Shown here piece by piece: positions 33,632 through 41,616 of a stretch of DNA of 64,000 nt. This stretch comes from Nocardia mexicana NBRC 108244 (GTDB taxonomy: Bacteria > Actinomycetota > Actinomycetes > Mycobacteriales > Mycobacteriaceae), in contig NZ_BDBV01000066.1 of NCBI RefSeq assembly GCF_001613165.1, positions 1 through 64,000 on the forward strand, given 5' to 3'. Position 1 is the first letter of the stretch. Every line of letters starts with the position of its first letter. The translations under genes were made by a program, and so were the position numbers. The notes beneath the pieces are model-generated. The model was not told the DNA's origin, did no database searches, and saw nothing but the letters and a program-made list of their open reading frames with translations.

Positions 33632-34540
33632 TCAGCCCCGTGCCGCGTTGATCAACTGTTGGCGCAGCCATGTCAGCGACGTGGCGCCTCCGGCCGCGAC
33701 CACGTACCCGGGATAGCTCTGGTGGATGCCGGACTTCACGAAGTCGTCGATCTGCTGTTTGCGCTCGTCGTAGGCGGAGGTGTTGAGCTGGTCGCCCAGC
33801 AGGCCGAGGCCGCCCGCGGCCAGCGCGTCGGCGAGCAGGTTCGAGCCCTGCTGCTGGTACACGCCGAACTGGGCCGGATCCGGATTCGAGATCTGGGCGA
33901 AGAATCCGGCGATGCGACCCGCGAAGTCGCCGTCGGGCATGGAGCAGTACAGGTCTCCCGGGGCGCAGAAGGTGTAGGTCCTGGGGGTCAGCCAGCCGAA
34001 ACCACCCAGGCGCGGACCACCGGCGCCCGCACCGAGGACGGGCGGGCCGACCAGGTTGTCGGCCGGTGACCGGCGCGGATCGGCGATCAACCCCACCAGC
34101 GCCACCCGGTTCGGCGAGACGACACCGAGCCCGGTGCCGATCTCCCCCGCCAGATCACCGGCGGCGTCGGCCCCCTGGCTGTAGCCCAGCAGTGCGAATT
34201 GCGTTGCGGCGCAACGCTGAGCCATCGCCCCGACCAGCCCGCGCGCGCCGTCGAGGGCCTCACGCTTGGAGCGGCCGTAGACGTCGCCCTCCCACGGGAA
34301 CGCGGTCGCCGGGTAGGCGACGTAGTCGGTCCATACCCTTCCCGGCAGGTTGTCGGTGACGGCGGCGAGCATGCCCTCGCCCGGTTCGGACTTCGAGGTT
34401 TCCCACGTTCCGGGTACCGCCACGACGTACATGTCGGGGCACTGGGGTTCGGCCTGCGCGGGCGTGGCCGCGGCGATCGGAAGAATGGCGGTAACCATGG
34501 CGGCCGCGCACAGGGCGGCGCCCCTCCATCTAGAAAACAT
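33632..34540 (-). CDS. Secreted cutinase-family esterase
   Basis: 302 residues from the ATG at 34540 (GGAG upstream; two earlier in-frame starts would spoil the signal peptide). Signal peptide MFSRWRGAALCAAAMVTAILP, cut after AQA. Mature N-terminus QCPDMYVVAVPGTWETS, nucleophile in LLGYSQGADAAGDLA, and the Asp/His side in TFCAPGDLYCSMPD. This is the Cut/Culp-like family of mycolata, which hydrolyse esters or phospholipids outside the cell. The C-terminal 90 residues are helical and beyond the basic cutinase domain. Confidence 0.85.
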   Translation of the reverse strand: MFSRWRGAALCAAAMVTAILPIAAATPAQAEPQCPDMYVVAVPGTWETSKSEPGEGMLAAVTDNLPGRVWTDYVAYPATAFPWEGDVYGRSKREALDGARGLVGAMAQRCAATQFALLGYSQGADAAGDLAGEIGTGLGVVSPNRVALVGLIADPRRSPADNLVGPPVLGAGAGGPRLGGFGWLTPRTYTFCAPGDLYCSMPDGDFAGRIAGFFAQISNPDPAQFGVYQQQGSNLLADALAAGGLGLLGDQLNTSAYDERKQQIDDFVKSGIHQSYPGYVVAAGGATSLTWLRQQLINAARG

Positions 34541-34740
34541 CCTGCTACTCCGGGTGTTCACGGTCGGCATGGGTGGCCGACCGGCGAAATCTACTCCGTG
34601 AGTGTAAACGTCACGGCGGAATAGCGCCGGAGTAACCAATCAACGAGAAGAATGTCCGGTACGGCACGGCACAGGTAGTAGGGCAGCTTCGCGGGGATTC
34701 ACCCGTTTGTTGCGCAGATATTCACCTTCGGGGGCTCGAT

Positions 34741-35142
34741 TCAGCTCGGCGCCGCGGTCTCGTGGACGCTGCGCCAGCGTAATCCGTTGCGGGCCTGCGG
34801 GTCCGGCAGCAGTAGCGCGGTGGTGAGGCGCGCCGCCGTCCCCTTGGGACCGCGATGCACCTCCTTGAACCGCACCACCGCGCCATCGGGCGAGCGGTAC
34901 AGCTGCTCGATATCGACGATCTCGATCCCCAGGCCCGACGCCGCGCCACCCGCACCCCGCAGACCCTCGAGCAACTGCTCACGCGGCACGATCACCCCGT
35001 CGACCGTGACCATGGAGAAATCCGGATGCAGCTGTGCGGCGAAGCGTTCCACCGCGTCCGCCTCCGAAGCGCCCAGCCAGCTGGCCAGATCGACATGCTG
35101 CGCACGAACCTCGTCGACAACCGCATCTTGATCAGTACTCAC
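34741..35142 (-). CDS. SnoaL/DUF4440-like protein
   Basis: 133 residues from the GTG at 35142. Single cone-shaped alpha+beta domain: FAAQLHPDFSMVTVDGVIVPREQLLEGLRG, then VVRFKEVHRGPKGTAARLTTALLL, as in DUF4440/SnoaL-like proteins. TAGTTT (complement of 35150-35155) lies 7 bases upstream, so it is probably leaderless. Divergent from the NAD(P)-binding protein gene. Function unknown. Confidence 0.75.
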   Translation of the reverse strand: MSTDQDAVVDEVRAQHVDLASWLGASEADAVERFAAQLHPDFSMVTVDGVIVPREQLLEGLRGAGGAASGLGIEIVDIEQLYRSPDGAVVRFKEVHRGPKGTAARLTTALLLPDPQARNGLRWRSVHETAAPS

Positions 35143-35149
35143 GATTCGC

Positions 35150-35155
35150 AAACTA
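35150..35155 (-). promoter_or_regulatory. -10 element of the SnoaL-like gene
   Basis: TAGTTT on the minus strand, 7 bases before the GTG start; leaderless spacing. Confidence 0.35.
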
Positions 35156-35287
35156 CCGAACGATACGGAAGGCGCCCGCAGCGAGCAGCCGTCGAGTGTC
35201 GCGGGCGTGACCCCGCACCGTACTAGAGAAAACTCGCGGATCGTCGCTAGCTTCGGTTCGGAAACCGACGCGACCGAAGGAGTTCCG

Positions 35288-36259
35288 ATGGTCCTGCTGA
35301 CCGCCATGCCCCCTTCCCGGCAGCCGGGAGCCGTTCCCGCCGTGCCCGTGATCCACCATTTGGCCCGGCGGTTGATCGACCGTGGCGAACGGGTCCGGGT
35401 GCTGGTCCCGGAATCGGAGGCCGCTGATTGGCCCGAAGACATCGGACTGCATATCGGCGCCGTGACCGACTCGGCAGCCTTCACCGAGGCCGTCTCGGAT
35501 ACCGACCGGGTGTTCCTCGCGGGACTGGTCGGGGAATCTCTGCTGCCGCTGCGGGCACTCACGAACGCGCTGATCGCGGGTGACGTCGAACGGGTTGTGC
35601 TGCTCGGTTCCCACGGCTCGGATTTCGAGGACGAGATCTCGGAGGAGACCTGGCAGTGGTCGGCCTTCGAGCGCAGCCTCGACACGCACGGGATCAGCTG
35701 GGCCTACCTGCGTCCGACCGCCGTGATGGGCAACGCCCTCGTCGGCGGCTACCCGATCCCCGGGTCGGCGCTCGTCGAAACGATCCGGAACCACCAGAAC
35801 GTGCACGAGTACCTCCCCGACGCCCCCTACGCATTCATCCACGAGGCCGACCTCGCCGAAATCGCGGCAATCATACTGTCGGACAACGAATACCGCGGAT
35901 CGATCGACGTCAGCGGAACCACCGCCACCGCGACCGAACGCCACACGATGCTCGGCGCGGCCCTCGGCGTCGAAACGAAAATGATCGAACTGTCCGCAGA
36001 CCAGGCGGCGAACCGGTGGCGGAACGAGGGCTGGCCCGAAGACACGATCGCGGTAATGCTCTACGCCCTCCCGGCTTTCGCCGCCCACCCCGACAACCCC
36101 GCCCTGCGCGGACAGGAACAACGAGCCCGAACCCTACTCGGCAGAGCACCACGCACATTCCAGGAGTGGGCGGATGAGTTGGTCGACCCGGACGCACAAT
36201 CCGACCTCACCGTCCGCCTCGGCCTTCCGAGCCCTCCCGCTCGATGCGATCGCGAATAG
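35288..36259 (+). CDS. NmrA/NAD(P)H-binding oxidoreductase-like protein
   Basis: 323 residues from the ATG at 35288, with AAGGAG upstream. Arrangement of an atypical SDR: a helix-strand start (VIHHLARRLIDRGERVRVLVPE), VERVVLLGSHG, WAYLRPTAVMGNAL, and a C-terminal substrate domain. The usual GxxGxxG loop at the N-terminus is replaced by TAMPPSRQPGAVP, so cofactor binding may be lost or altered. Its last 53 bases overlap a tiny gene on the other strand. Confidence 0.7.
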   Translation: MVLLTAMPPSRQPGAVPAVPVIHHLARRLIDRGERVRVLVPESEAADWPEDIGLHIGAVTDSAAFTEAVSDTDRVFLAGLVGESLLPLRALTNALIAGDVERVVLLGSHGSDFEDEISEETWQWSAFERSLDTHGISWAYLRPTAVMGNALVGGYPIPGSALVETIRNHQNVHEYLPDAPYAFIHEADLAEIAAIILSDNEYRGSIDVSGTTATATERHTMLGAALGVETKMIELSADQAANRWRNEGWPEDTIAVMLYALPAFAAHPDNPALRGQEQRARTLLGRAPRTFQEWADELVDPDAQSDLTVRLGLPSPPARCDRE

Positions 36260-36374
36260 CCCGCACGGACCTGTCTCTCGGCATCCGCTGCGGCCACAGG
36301 ACCGCGATCATCAAGACCACCAGCGGAATTCCCGTCACGACGAGCAGGCCGACCTCCCAATCGAGCCCATTCAT
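36207..36374 (-). CDS. Tiny single-helix membrane protein (55 aa)
   Basis: A 55-codon gene read from the ATG at 36374 to the TGA at 36207. The protein starts MNGLDWEVG, has one strongly hydrophobic helix (residues 9-27, LLVVTGIPLVVLMIAVLW) and a basic/charged tail (RMPRDRSVRAIRDRIEREG). Its start overlaps the stop of the preceding 54-aa gene as ATGA, which supports both being real. The 3' end overlaps the facing NAD(P)-binding gene by 53 bases. Not a family I recognise; it could be a membrane partner of the 54-aa protein. Confidence 0.65.
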   Translation of the reverse strand: MNGLDWEVGLLVVTGIPLVVLMIAVLWPQRMPRDRSVRAIRDRIEREGSEGRGGR

Positions 36375-36535
36375 GAGGCCTCCGTGTCGGACCGGCCGTC
36401 GCGCACCGAGTCCGCGTCGTCACCACCCCAGTACTCCAGGTAGATCCCCGGCCCATCGTCAACATCCTCACCGTCGTAGGCCCGAACCTCGAAAATACCT
36501 CCGGGGAACTCGAATATCCTTGTGCGCCATTCCAT
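36371..36535 (-). CDS. Small acidic protein (54 aa)
   Basis: 54 codons from the ATG at 36535, with GAGGGG five bases upstream. The sequence is MEWRTRIFEFPGG followed by IFEVRAYDGEDVDDGPG, IYLEYWGGDDAD and a charged tail, with a net acidic charge. It overlaps the 55-aa membrane protein gene by four bases (ATGA). The two point away from the cassette at 36711-38423 and share its upstream region. I do not recognise the family. Confidence 0.65.
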   Translation of the reverse strand: MEWRTRIFEFPGGIFEVRAYDGEDVDDGPGIYLEYWGGDDADSVRDGRSDTEAS

Positions 36536-36651
36536 TTCGACCCCTCATAGAAGTTGGTGGGCAACCCGGAGCCGGGACCGCTCCGCCGAACCCGGGTGCC
36601 TGCCATGACGCTACGGAGCGTGGTATGCAGAGTCGACAACCATGCTCCAAT

Positions 36652-36718
36652 ATGCTCATATCTATTCATCAGGCAAGAGAATCTGCATCTGGGGGGGTAA
36701 TGAGAGCCCTATGAGCAT
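36652..36718 (+). promoter_or_regulatory. Inverted repeat that could mask the cassette start codon
   Basis: ATGCTCATA (36652-36660) is the exact reverse complement of TATGAGCAT (36710-36718), which contains the start codon of the 122-aa gene. ATGCTC also occurs at 36642. Between the arms are a seven-G run (36691-36697) and a five-codon frame, ATG AGA GCC CTA TGA (36700-36714), whose stop overlaps that start codon. In RNA the arms could sequester the start; in DNA they could be half sites for the XRE regulator. Confidence 0.4.
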
Positions 36719-37079
36719 GAAGTCGCATGAACTCGCTAGGAGCCTCATCATGTGCTTACAGTTCCTCGGCAGGGGTGGGACCGAGGGCGGCGGGTGTCCC
36801 GCGCTCTACGCCACCGATCACACCTATGTAGTCAATGGATGGAAGACCAGCACACCGGGATCCATCGAGATCCCGCACCTCTTGCTCGGGTATGCCCAAC
36901 CGGACACGTTCATCGGGGCCGCCATGATGGACACCGGCAGGGGAACGTTTACCCTCACGGGGAAACCGGTGACAGATCCAGAGGTGCTCGCTCAGGTGGA
37001 CAGCTACCCGGACGAGACGGCCGTGGAGGTACCCAAGGCGGAAAGGACGTTCTACGGTGCTGCTGGTCCAGGACGATGA
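36711..37079 (+). CDS. Unknown 122-aa protein, first gene of DUF6879/XRE cassette
   Basis: 122 residues from the ATG at 36711 (ATG at 36717 also possible). N-terminus MSMKSHELARSLIMCLQFLG, then GGCPALYATDHTYVVNGWKT, IEIPHLLLGY, and a C-terminal stretch with TFTLTGKPVTDPEVLAQVDSYPDE. It has no signal, no membrane helix, and no motif I can assign. Its end overlaps the DUF6879-type gene by 23 bases in another frame, so the cassette is translationally coupled. Base composition is visibly lower in GC than the surroundings. Confidence 0.65.
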   Translation: MSMKSHELARSLIMCLQFLGRGGTEGGGCPALYATDHTYVVNGWKTSTPGSIEIPHLLLGYAQPDTFIGAAMMDTGRGTFTLTGKPVTDPEVLAQVDSYPDETAVEVPKAERTFYGAAGPGR

Positions 37080-37572
37080 TTTTCTGAATCTCTTCCACAA
37101 CGCCGAGCGAGAAGCGTTCCACCTGGAGGTGAAGGATACCTACTACACGGCCGAATACGGACCGTTGCGCAAGTTCCTGGCCGACGAGCCCCAAGATTTC
37201 GAGTGGCTCGAGCCCTGGCTGGAACACGTCAGCAGGACAACGACCCGAGGCGTGGCCGTAAACCGCGCAAGGGTGGTGAGCGTCCCACACAACGATTACA
37301 CCAGGTACGCCAAGTTCGTCGCCCGCTTCAATGTCGGTGCGGGCGAAGACGTCCGATATCTCTCTCGCCATCTTGTGGGTCCCGACGAGCTGACGACGGA
37401 CGATTGGTGGATATTCGATGACTCCGTCGTTGCATTCACTGTATTCGAATCCTCCGGCCGCTGGGCGGGTGGCGCGGTGACGACAGATCCACAGATAGTC
37501 GAATACATTCGCACTGTGAAAGAACGAGTGTGGTCGCTGGCGGTGCCGCTGGAGGCGTACGCGGACCAGTGA
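37057..37572 (+). CDS. DUF6879-type protein
   Basis: 171 residues from the GTG at 37057. Features seen in DUF6879 proteins: FHNAEREAFHLEVKDTYYTAEYGPLRKFLA near the N-terminus, WLEHVSRTTTRGVAVNRARVVSVPHNDYTRYAKFVA, and DDWWIFDDSVVAFTVFESSGRWAGG. These proteins are encoded next to XRE regulators in many actinobacteria and their function is unknown. The stop overlaps the GTG of the XRE gene (GTGA). The family name is from memory of typical neighbours and sequence style. Confidence 0.7.
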   Translation: MLLVQDDDFLNLFHNAEREAFHLEVKDTYYTAEYGPLRKFLADEPQDFEWLEPWLEHVSRTTTRGVAVNRARVVSVPHNDYTRYAKFVARFNVGAGEDVRYLSRHLVGPDELTTDDWWIFDDSVVAFTVFESSGRWAGGAVTTDPQIVEYIRTVKERVWSLAVPLEAYADQ

Positions 37573-38423
37573 CCAATTCGCTTCACGACGCCAAGGAAGC
37601 TCTCGGACATCGGCTTCGAGAGCTTCGCTTGGAGGCTGGCATCACCGGAACCAAGCTCGCCGAACTGGCGGGCTGGCACCAAACGAAGGTGTCGAAGATC
37701 GAGTACGGCAAGACCCGGCCGACAGAGTCCGATATCAGAGCTTGGTGCGCCCACACCGGCAACGACGACCAGGTACCGGATCTCATTGCGACGGTCCGTA
37801 ACATCGAGAGCGCCTACCTCGAATGGCGACGTGTACTCGGCGCGGGAACCAAGCGCAGACAACAAGCCTCGGTCAAGATCGAGTCTGAAACCGACTTCAT
37901 GAGGTGCTACCACTCGTTCCTGATACCGGGGCTCCTTCAGACAGCTGAGTATGCACAGGAGATCCTGCGGAATGTGATTGAGTTCCAGAAGGTTCCGAAT
38001 GATGCCGATGCGGGCGTATCGAAAAGACTGGAGCGCCAACAGATTCTGTATCGGCCCAAACATCGCTTCCACTTCGTAATCGCGGAACAGGCACTGAACA
38101 CAACGGTCGGCGACAATAGCATCATGATCGGCCAACTCGACCGGCTTCTAGCCGTTGTGGGCATGCCGCGGGTTGTTCTCGGCATAATCCCGGCTCGAGC
38201 CAGATACCGAGTTCCGATGTCGAACTTCACCATCTTCGACAACAGGATGGTTATGGTCGAGACGATCGCAGCCGAGATGACCATAATCCAGCCCCGAGAG
38301 ATAGCACTGCATCGGCGAGCCTTCGACGTACTGACCAGCCAATCGGTAACCGGCAACGCCGCCCGTGAACGAATTCGGGCCGCATTGGAGTCCAGGGTTA
38401 CCCACAGCCGCACCGACGAGTGA
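37569..38423 (+). CDS. XRE-family regulator with DUF5753 (Scr1-type)
   Basis: 284 residues from the GTG at 37569, which overlaps the DUF6879 stop. N-terminal HTH: LGHRLRELRLEAGITGTKLAELAGWHQTKVSKIEYGKTRP (about 11-50). The C-terminal part has the DUF5753 pattern: YHSFLIPGLLQTAEYAQEIL, RQQILYRPKHRFHFVIAEQAL, MIGQLDRLLAVVGMPRVVLGIIP and MSNFTIFD. Such regulators in Streptomyces pair with small DUF397 proteins; here the partners are the two preceding genes, and no DUF397 gene is present. Confidence 0.88.
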   Translation: MTNSLHDAKEALGHRLRELRLEAGITGTKLAELAGWHQTKVSKIEYGKTRPTESDIRAWCAHTGNDDQVPDLIATVRNIESAYLEWRRVLGAGTKRRQQASVKIESETDFMRCYHSFLIPGLLQTAEYAQEILRNVIEFQKVPNDADAGVSKRLERQQILYRPKHRFHFVIAEQALNTTVGDNSIMIGQLDRLLAVVGMPRVVLGIIPARARYRVPMSNFTIFDNRMVMVETIAAEMTIIQPREIALHRRAFDVLTSQSVTGNAARERIRAALESRVTHSRTDE

Positions 38424-38430
38424 GAAGAAG

Positions 38431-38456
38431 TGCCCGGCGGAGTCCACGCACCGGGC
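38431..38456. terminator. Hairpin between convergent genes
   Basis: GCCCGG (38432-38437) and CCGGGC (38451-38456) pair, extendable past one mismatch. It lies between the XRE stop and the facing secreted esterase-like gene. Confidence 0.45.
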
Positions 38457-38470
38457 CTACTACTCGCCGA

Positions 38471-40288
38471 TCAGGTCAACCCCCGGATGAACTCCGCCAG
38501 GTACTGGCCGCTGTAGTCGGGTTTTCCGTTGTTCTGGAGGGCGGCGGCGCCGATAGTGTCTATGTGGTTGTAGCCGGGGAGGGATTCGACCTGGGCGGTG
38601 GGTGGGGTGGGGATCCAGTTGCCTACGCCGAATTGGACGACGCTGTCGCCCGCGTAGGCGACGAAGTTCGGTTTGGTGCGGCTCATGTTGTGGTAGCGGA
38701 GGTTGACCATATCGCCGCCGCGGGCGCCCCCGAGTCCGGCGGCGATATCGACGACGATGCGCAGCGGGAAGTAGGTCTCCCAGTAGGCGGTCGGCGCGCC
38801 GGTGCCCAATTGGCGTGCGACCTCGTGGATATCGGCCACCTCGCGATTGGGCGCGGTGAACGGGACGCCGCGCACATCGTTGTAGTTGCGCCACGTGTAC
38901 AGCGCGTTGCGATCGGTCGGCGCGACGCGCACCTGCGGTCCTGCACTCATGCGCAGATAGTTGCCGAGCACCGGAATCTGCGCGGCGCCACCGGGATTCG
39001 GGAAGGTCTTCTCCTGCACCGGACCGCCCGCCAGCGCACCGACACCCTGCTGCAGCAGCGCGAAATTGCCCGAGTTGTTGTCGATGAACACGCCCAGCAG
39101 CGCGGCGTTGGTGAAGTGATAGTCGCGGATGGTGCCCTCGCCCGTGGCGCCGCCCGTCACGACCCCGGCCCAGCTCTGGCCGAACATCGTCGTCAGCGTC
39201 GCCTCGACCTCCGGATCGTGAATGTGGGCCAGCAGTCGGCTTTCGGCGTCGGGCTCCAGGTGCGCGGCCAGTCCGGCCAGCCGATACAGCATCATCGCCT
39301 TGGTGCCGATCACCGGCGCGGGGCCGAAGGTGCGCAGCGGCAGCACGCCGGAATCGAAGCCCGCCTTCAGCAGATCGTTCGTCGGGCCGACGATGGCGTT
39401 GGTGACGTCGTGGAAGAACGGGGTGTTCTGGATCGCGGCCGGATCGGAGGAGACCATGGAGTCCTGTGCGGCGAAACCGGCGCACTGATTGAAGCCCGCA
39501 TCCGACTGGGTGGCCGGGTTGCCGTCGAAATCCCAGTCGGAGAACAGGCCGGTCACCATGCCGCCCATGGAGATTCCGGTGCAGACGAACTTGCGCTGGC
39601 GCTCGCCCTGGTCGGGAAGTTCGGCGAGCATCATCTCGTACTGGTCGCGGATCACCCGCTCCAGGCCCATCGCGTCGAGCAGCGGCAGATCCTGAGTCGC
39701 CTTGAACCCAGGGAAGATTCGGCCGTCGATCGGCTTACCGTTGAAGTAGTAGTCGACGGCGTCGAGATAGTTGCCGGTCCGCAGCGCCTCGTCGAATCCG
39801 GTCGTCTCGTCCAGGCAGGCGCTGCGCCGGGCCAGCGCCCAGAACTCGATGGAGCGGCCCAGCGACTTCGCCGAACGCACCGTATTCGCCGCCACCCCAT
39901 CGGAATTCACCGCACCGCCGCCGAGCCCCTGCTGCTGCACCACGACCGCATCGGCATCCCGCGAATTCTCCGGCCCCTCCGCCGGCCGGTAGCGCAGGAA
40001 CCCGGCCCGGTCGCAGGCCGGTGCATGCGCGGGAGCACCGGCGGGCAACGGCAACAGGTAACTCACATACGAAACCTCGACACCGTCACGCGTCGCCAGC
40101 ACCTGCTCCTGCCGATCCGCCGCCACACTCACCGGCGGATTGTCGGCCGCGGCGGACGCAGGCTGCACGAAACCGGCCACCACCAGCCCCAGCGTGGCCG
40201 TCGCCGCCCAACCACCCCGGCCCCTCCCGAACTTCCGGAGCCGAACAGAATGCCGCACTGCCTCTTTCACGCACGTTGACGTTTCCAC
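38471..40288 (-). CDS. Large secreted alpha/beta-hydrolase-like esterase
   Basis: 605 residues from a GTG at 40288; a GTG at 40270 is also possible. Signal peptide: RLRKFGRGRGGWAATATLGLVVAGFV, cut near ASA. The nucleophile elbow is CTGISMGGMVTG, preceded by ERVIRDQYEMMLAELPD, and a His near the C-terminus is in LPGYNHIDTIG. The size and the long inserts suggest a secreted polymer or polyester/aromatic ester hydrolase, but I could not place it in a named family. It lies back to back with a cytosolic alpha/beta hydrolase gene. Confidence 0.7.
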   Translation of the reverse strand: METSTCVKEAVRHSVRLRKFGRGRGGWAATATLGLVVAGFVQPASAAADNPPVSVAADRQEQVLATRDGVEVSYVSYLLPLPAGAPAHAPACDRAGFLRYRPAEGPENSRDADAVVVQQQGLGGGAVNSDGVAANTVRSAKSLGRSIEFWALARRSACLDETTGFDEALRTGNYLDAVDYYFNGKPIDGRIFPGFKATQDLPLLDAMGLERVIRDQYEMMLAELPDQGERQRKFVCTGISMGGMVTGLFSDWDFDGNPATQSDAGFNQCAGFAAQDSMVSSDPAAIQNTPFFHDVTNAIVGPTNDLLKAGFDSGVLPLRTFGPAPVIGTKAMMLYRLAGLAAHLEPDAESRLLAHIHDPEVEATLTTMFGQSWAGVVTGGATGEGTIRDYHFTNAALLGVFIDNNSGNFALLQQGVGALAGGPVQEKTFPNPGGAAQIPVLGNYLRMSAGPQVRVAPTDRNALYTWRNYNDVRGVPFTAPNREVADIHEVARQLGTGAPTAYWETYFPLRIVVDIAAGLGGARGGDMVNLRYHNMSRTKPNFVAYAGDSVVQFGVGNWIPTPPTAQVESLPGYNHIDTIGAAALQNNGKPDYSGQYLAEFIRGLT

Positions 40289-40393
40289 GCGACGTGAGCC
40301 CGGTCACTGGGCTATTCCCCAGGACTCCCCCACCCCCTTCATGCACTTGTCCAACGGCCGATGAGTTCTCGGCGTCTGCGCCGTCCTACCGAT

Positions 40394-41263
40394 ATGAAGA
40401 CATTCGTGCTCGAAACCGCCGAAGCGGATATCACCTATGACGTCGCCGGCCCGCTGCCTACCGCGGATGGGCGCCCGCCGCTGTTCCTGATCGGTCAGCC
40501 CATGGACGCCGCCGGGTTCCGTACTCTGACGTCGTACCTTCCGGACCGGACCGTGATCACCTACGATCCGCGCGGGCTCGGCCGCAGTGTCCGCAAGGAT
40601 GCCCGGGTCGATCATTCGCCCACGGTGCAGGCTCGCGACGTGCACGCCGTGATCGACGCGCTCGGCGCGGGCCCGGTGGAGATGTTCGCCAGCAGCGGCG
40701 GCGCGATCACCGCGCTCGCCCTCGTGGCCGACTACCCCGGCGACGTGACCACGCTGGTGGCGCACGAACCGCCGCTCATCCAGGTACTTCCCGACGCCGC
40801 AGCCGCCGAGCGGGCCCGCGCAGGGTTCCGAGATGCCTACGAGGCCAAGGGATTCCATGCGGGCATGGCCGCCTTCATTGCGATGACGTCGTGGGAGGGC
40901 GAGTTCACCGACGAGTACTTCGCACAGCCCGTGCCGGACCCCGCGCAGTTCGGGATGCCGTCCGAGGACGACGGGAGTCGCGATGATCCGCTGCTGTCGG
41001 ACCGGTCCTGGGCGGTCAGCAGCTACGAGCCCGACATCGACGCGCTGGCGGCCGCGCCGACCCGGATCGTGATCGCCGTGGGCGAGGAGTCGATCAACAC
41101 CTTCACTTGGCGCACGTCGCTCGGGATCGCAGGGCTGCTCGGCCGGCAGGCCACGGTGTTCCCCAGCCACCACGGCGGCTTCGCGGGCGACGAATACGGC
41201 TACGCCGGTCAGCCCGAAGCCTTCGCGCGGAAGCTGCGCGAGGTGCTCGACGACAAGCAGTGA
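40394..41263 (+). CDS. Alpha/beta hydrolase
   Basis: 289 residues from the ATG at 40394. Core: ITYDVAGPLPTADGRPPLFLIGQPMDAAGF, then VITYDPRGLGRS, nucleophile region EMFASSGGAITALAL (Ser in Ser-Ser-Gly-Gly), and His in FPSHHGGFAGDE. The nucleophile motif lacks the first Gly of GxSxG, as seen in a group of hydrolases used with antibiotic or aromatic substrates. Cytosolic; substrate unknown. Confidence 0.82.
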   Translation: MKTFVLETAEADITYDVAGPLPTADGRPPLFLIGQPMDAAGFRTLTSYLPDRTVITYDPRGLGRSVRKDARVDHSPTVQARDVHAVIDALGAGPVEMFASSGGAITALALVADYPGDVTTLVAHEPPLIQVLPDAAAAERARAGFRDAYEAKGFHAGMAAFIAMTSWEGEFTDEYFAQPVPDPAQFGMPSEDDGSRDDPLLSDRSWAVSSYEPDIDALAAAPTRIVIAVGEESINTFTWRTSLGIAGLLGRQATVFPSHHGGFAGDEYGYAGQPEAFARKLREVLDDKQ

Positions 41264-41281
41264 GGCGAGCTCGCGGCACCG

Positions 41282-41572
41282 TCAGGCGCCGAGCAGGCGT
41301 ATCTCCGTGTTCAACAGCTCGGCCTCGACGGCCAGTTGCGAGTCGTCGGGCCGGTCCCCGATGCGGTCGGCCAGCTCGCCGCGCGTGACGACCTGCAACC
41401 CGCCCTCGTCGCCGCCGACGCCCGGCGCCAGCCGAATCTCGCCCTCCACCGCTATCAATCGCGTCCCCGGGCTGCCGGTCTGCAGCAGTTGACGCAGGTC
41501 CGCCTCCGTCACCTGCGGACGTCGGCGCGACGCTGAATGTTGCCCTTTTCCAATCTGTTCGTCCGTGTTCAT
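41282..41572 (-). CDS. Small hypothetical protein (96 aa)
   Basis: 96 residues, hydrophilic, from the ATG at 41572. N-terminus MNTDEQIGKGQHSASRRRP is polar and probably disordered; the rest alternates short strands and helices (TRLIAVEGEIRLAPGVG, LQVVTRGELADRI, LAVEAELLNTEIRLL). No recognisable domain. It lies between two convergent or tandem oxidoreductase/hydrolase genes and could be co-transcribed with the zinc-less dehydrogenase that would follow it on the same strand only by read-through from upstream. Confidence 0.5.
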   Translation of the reverse strand: MNTDEQIGKGQHSASRRRPQVTEADLRQLLQTGSPGTRLIAVEGEIRLAPGVGGDEGGLQVVTRGELADRIGDRPDDSQLAVEAELLNTEIRLLGA

Positions 41573-41616
41573 GTTGTCCCGGGTGCCCGGGCACGCCGGA
41601 CCGAAACAACCCCGGG

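Noticed and set aside
36591..36700. Possible tRNA in the lower-GC intergenic region
   Set aside because: No cloverleaf or TTCGA-type loop could be found.
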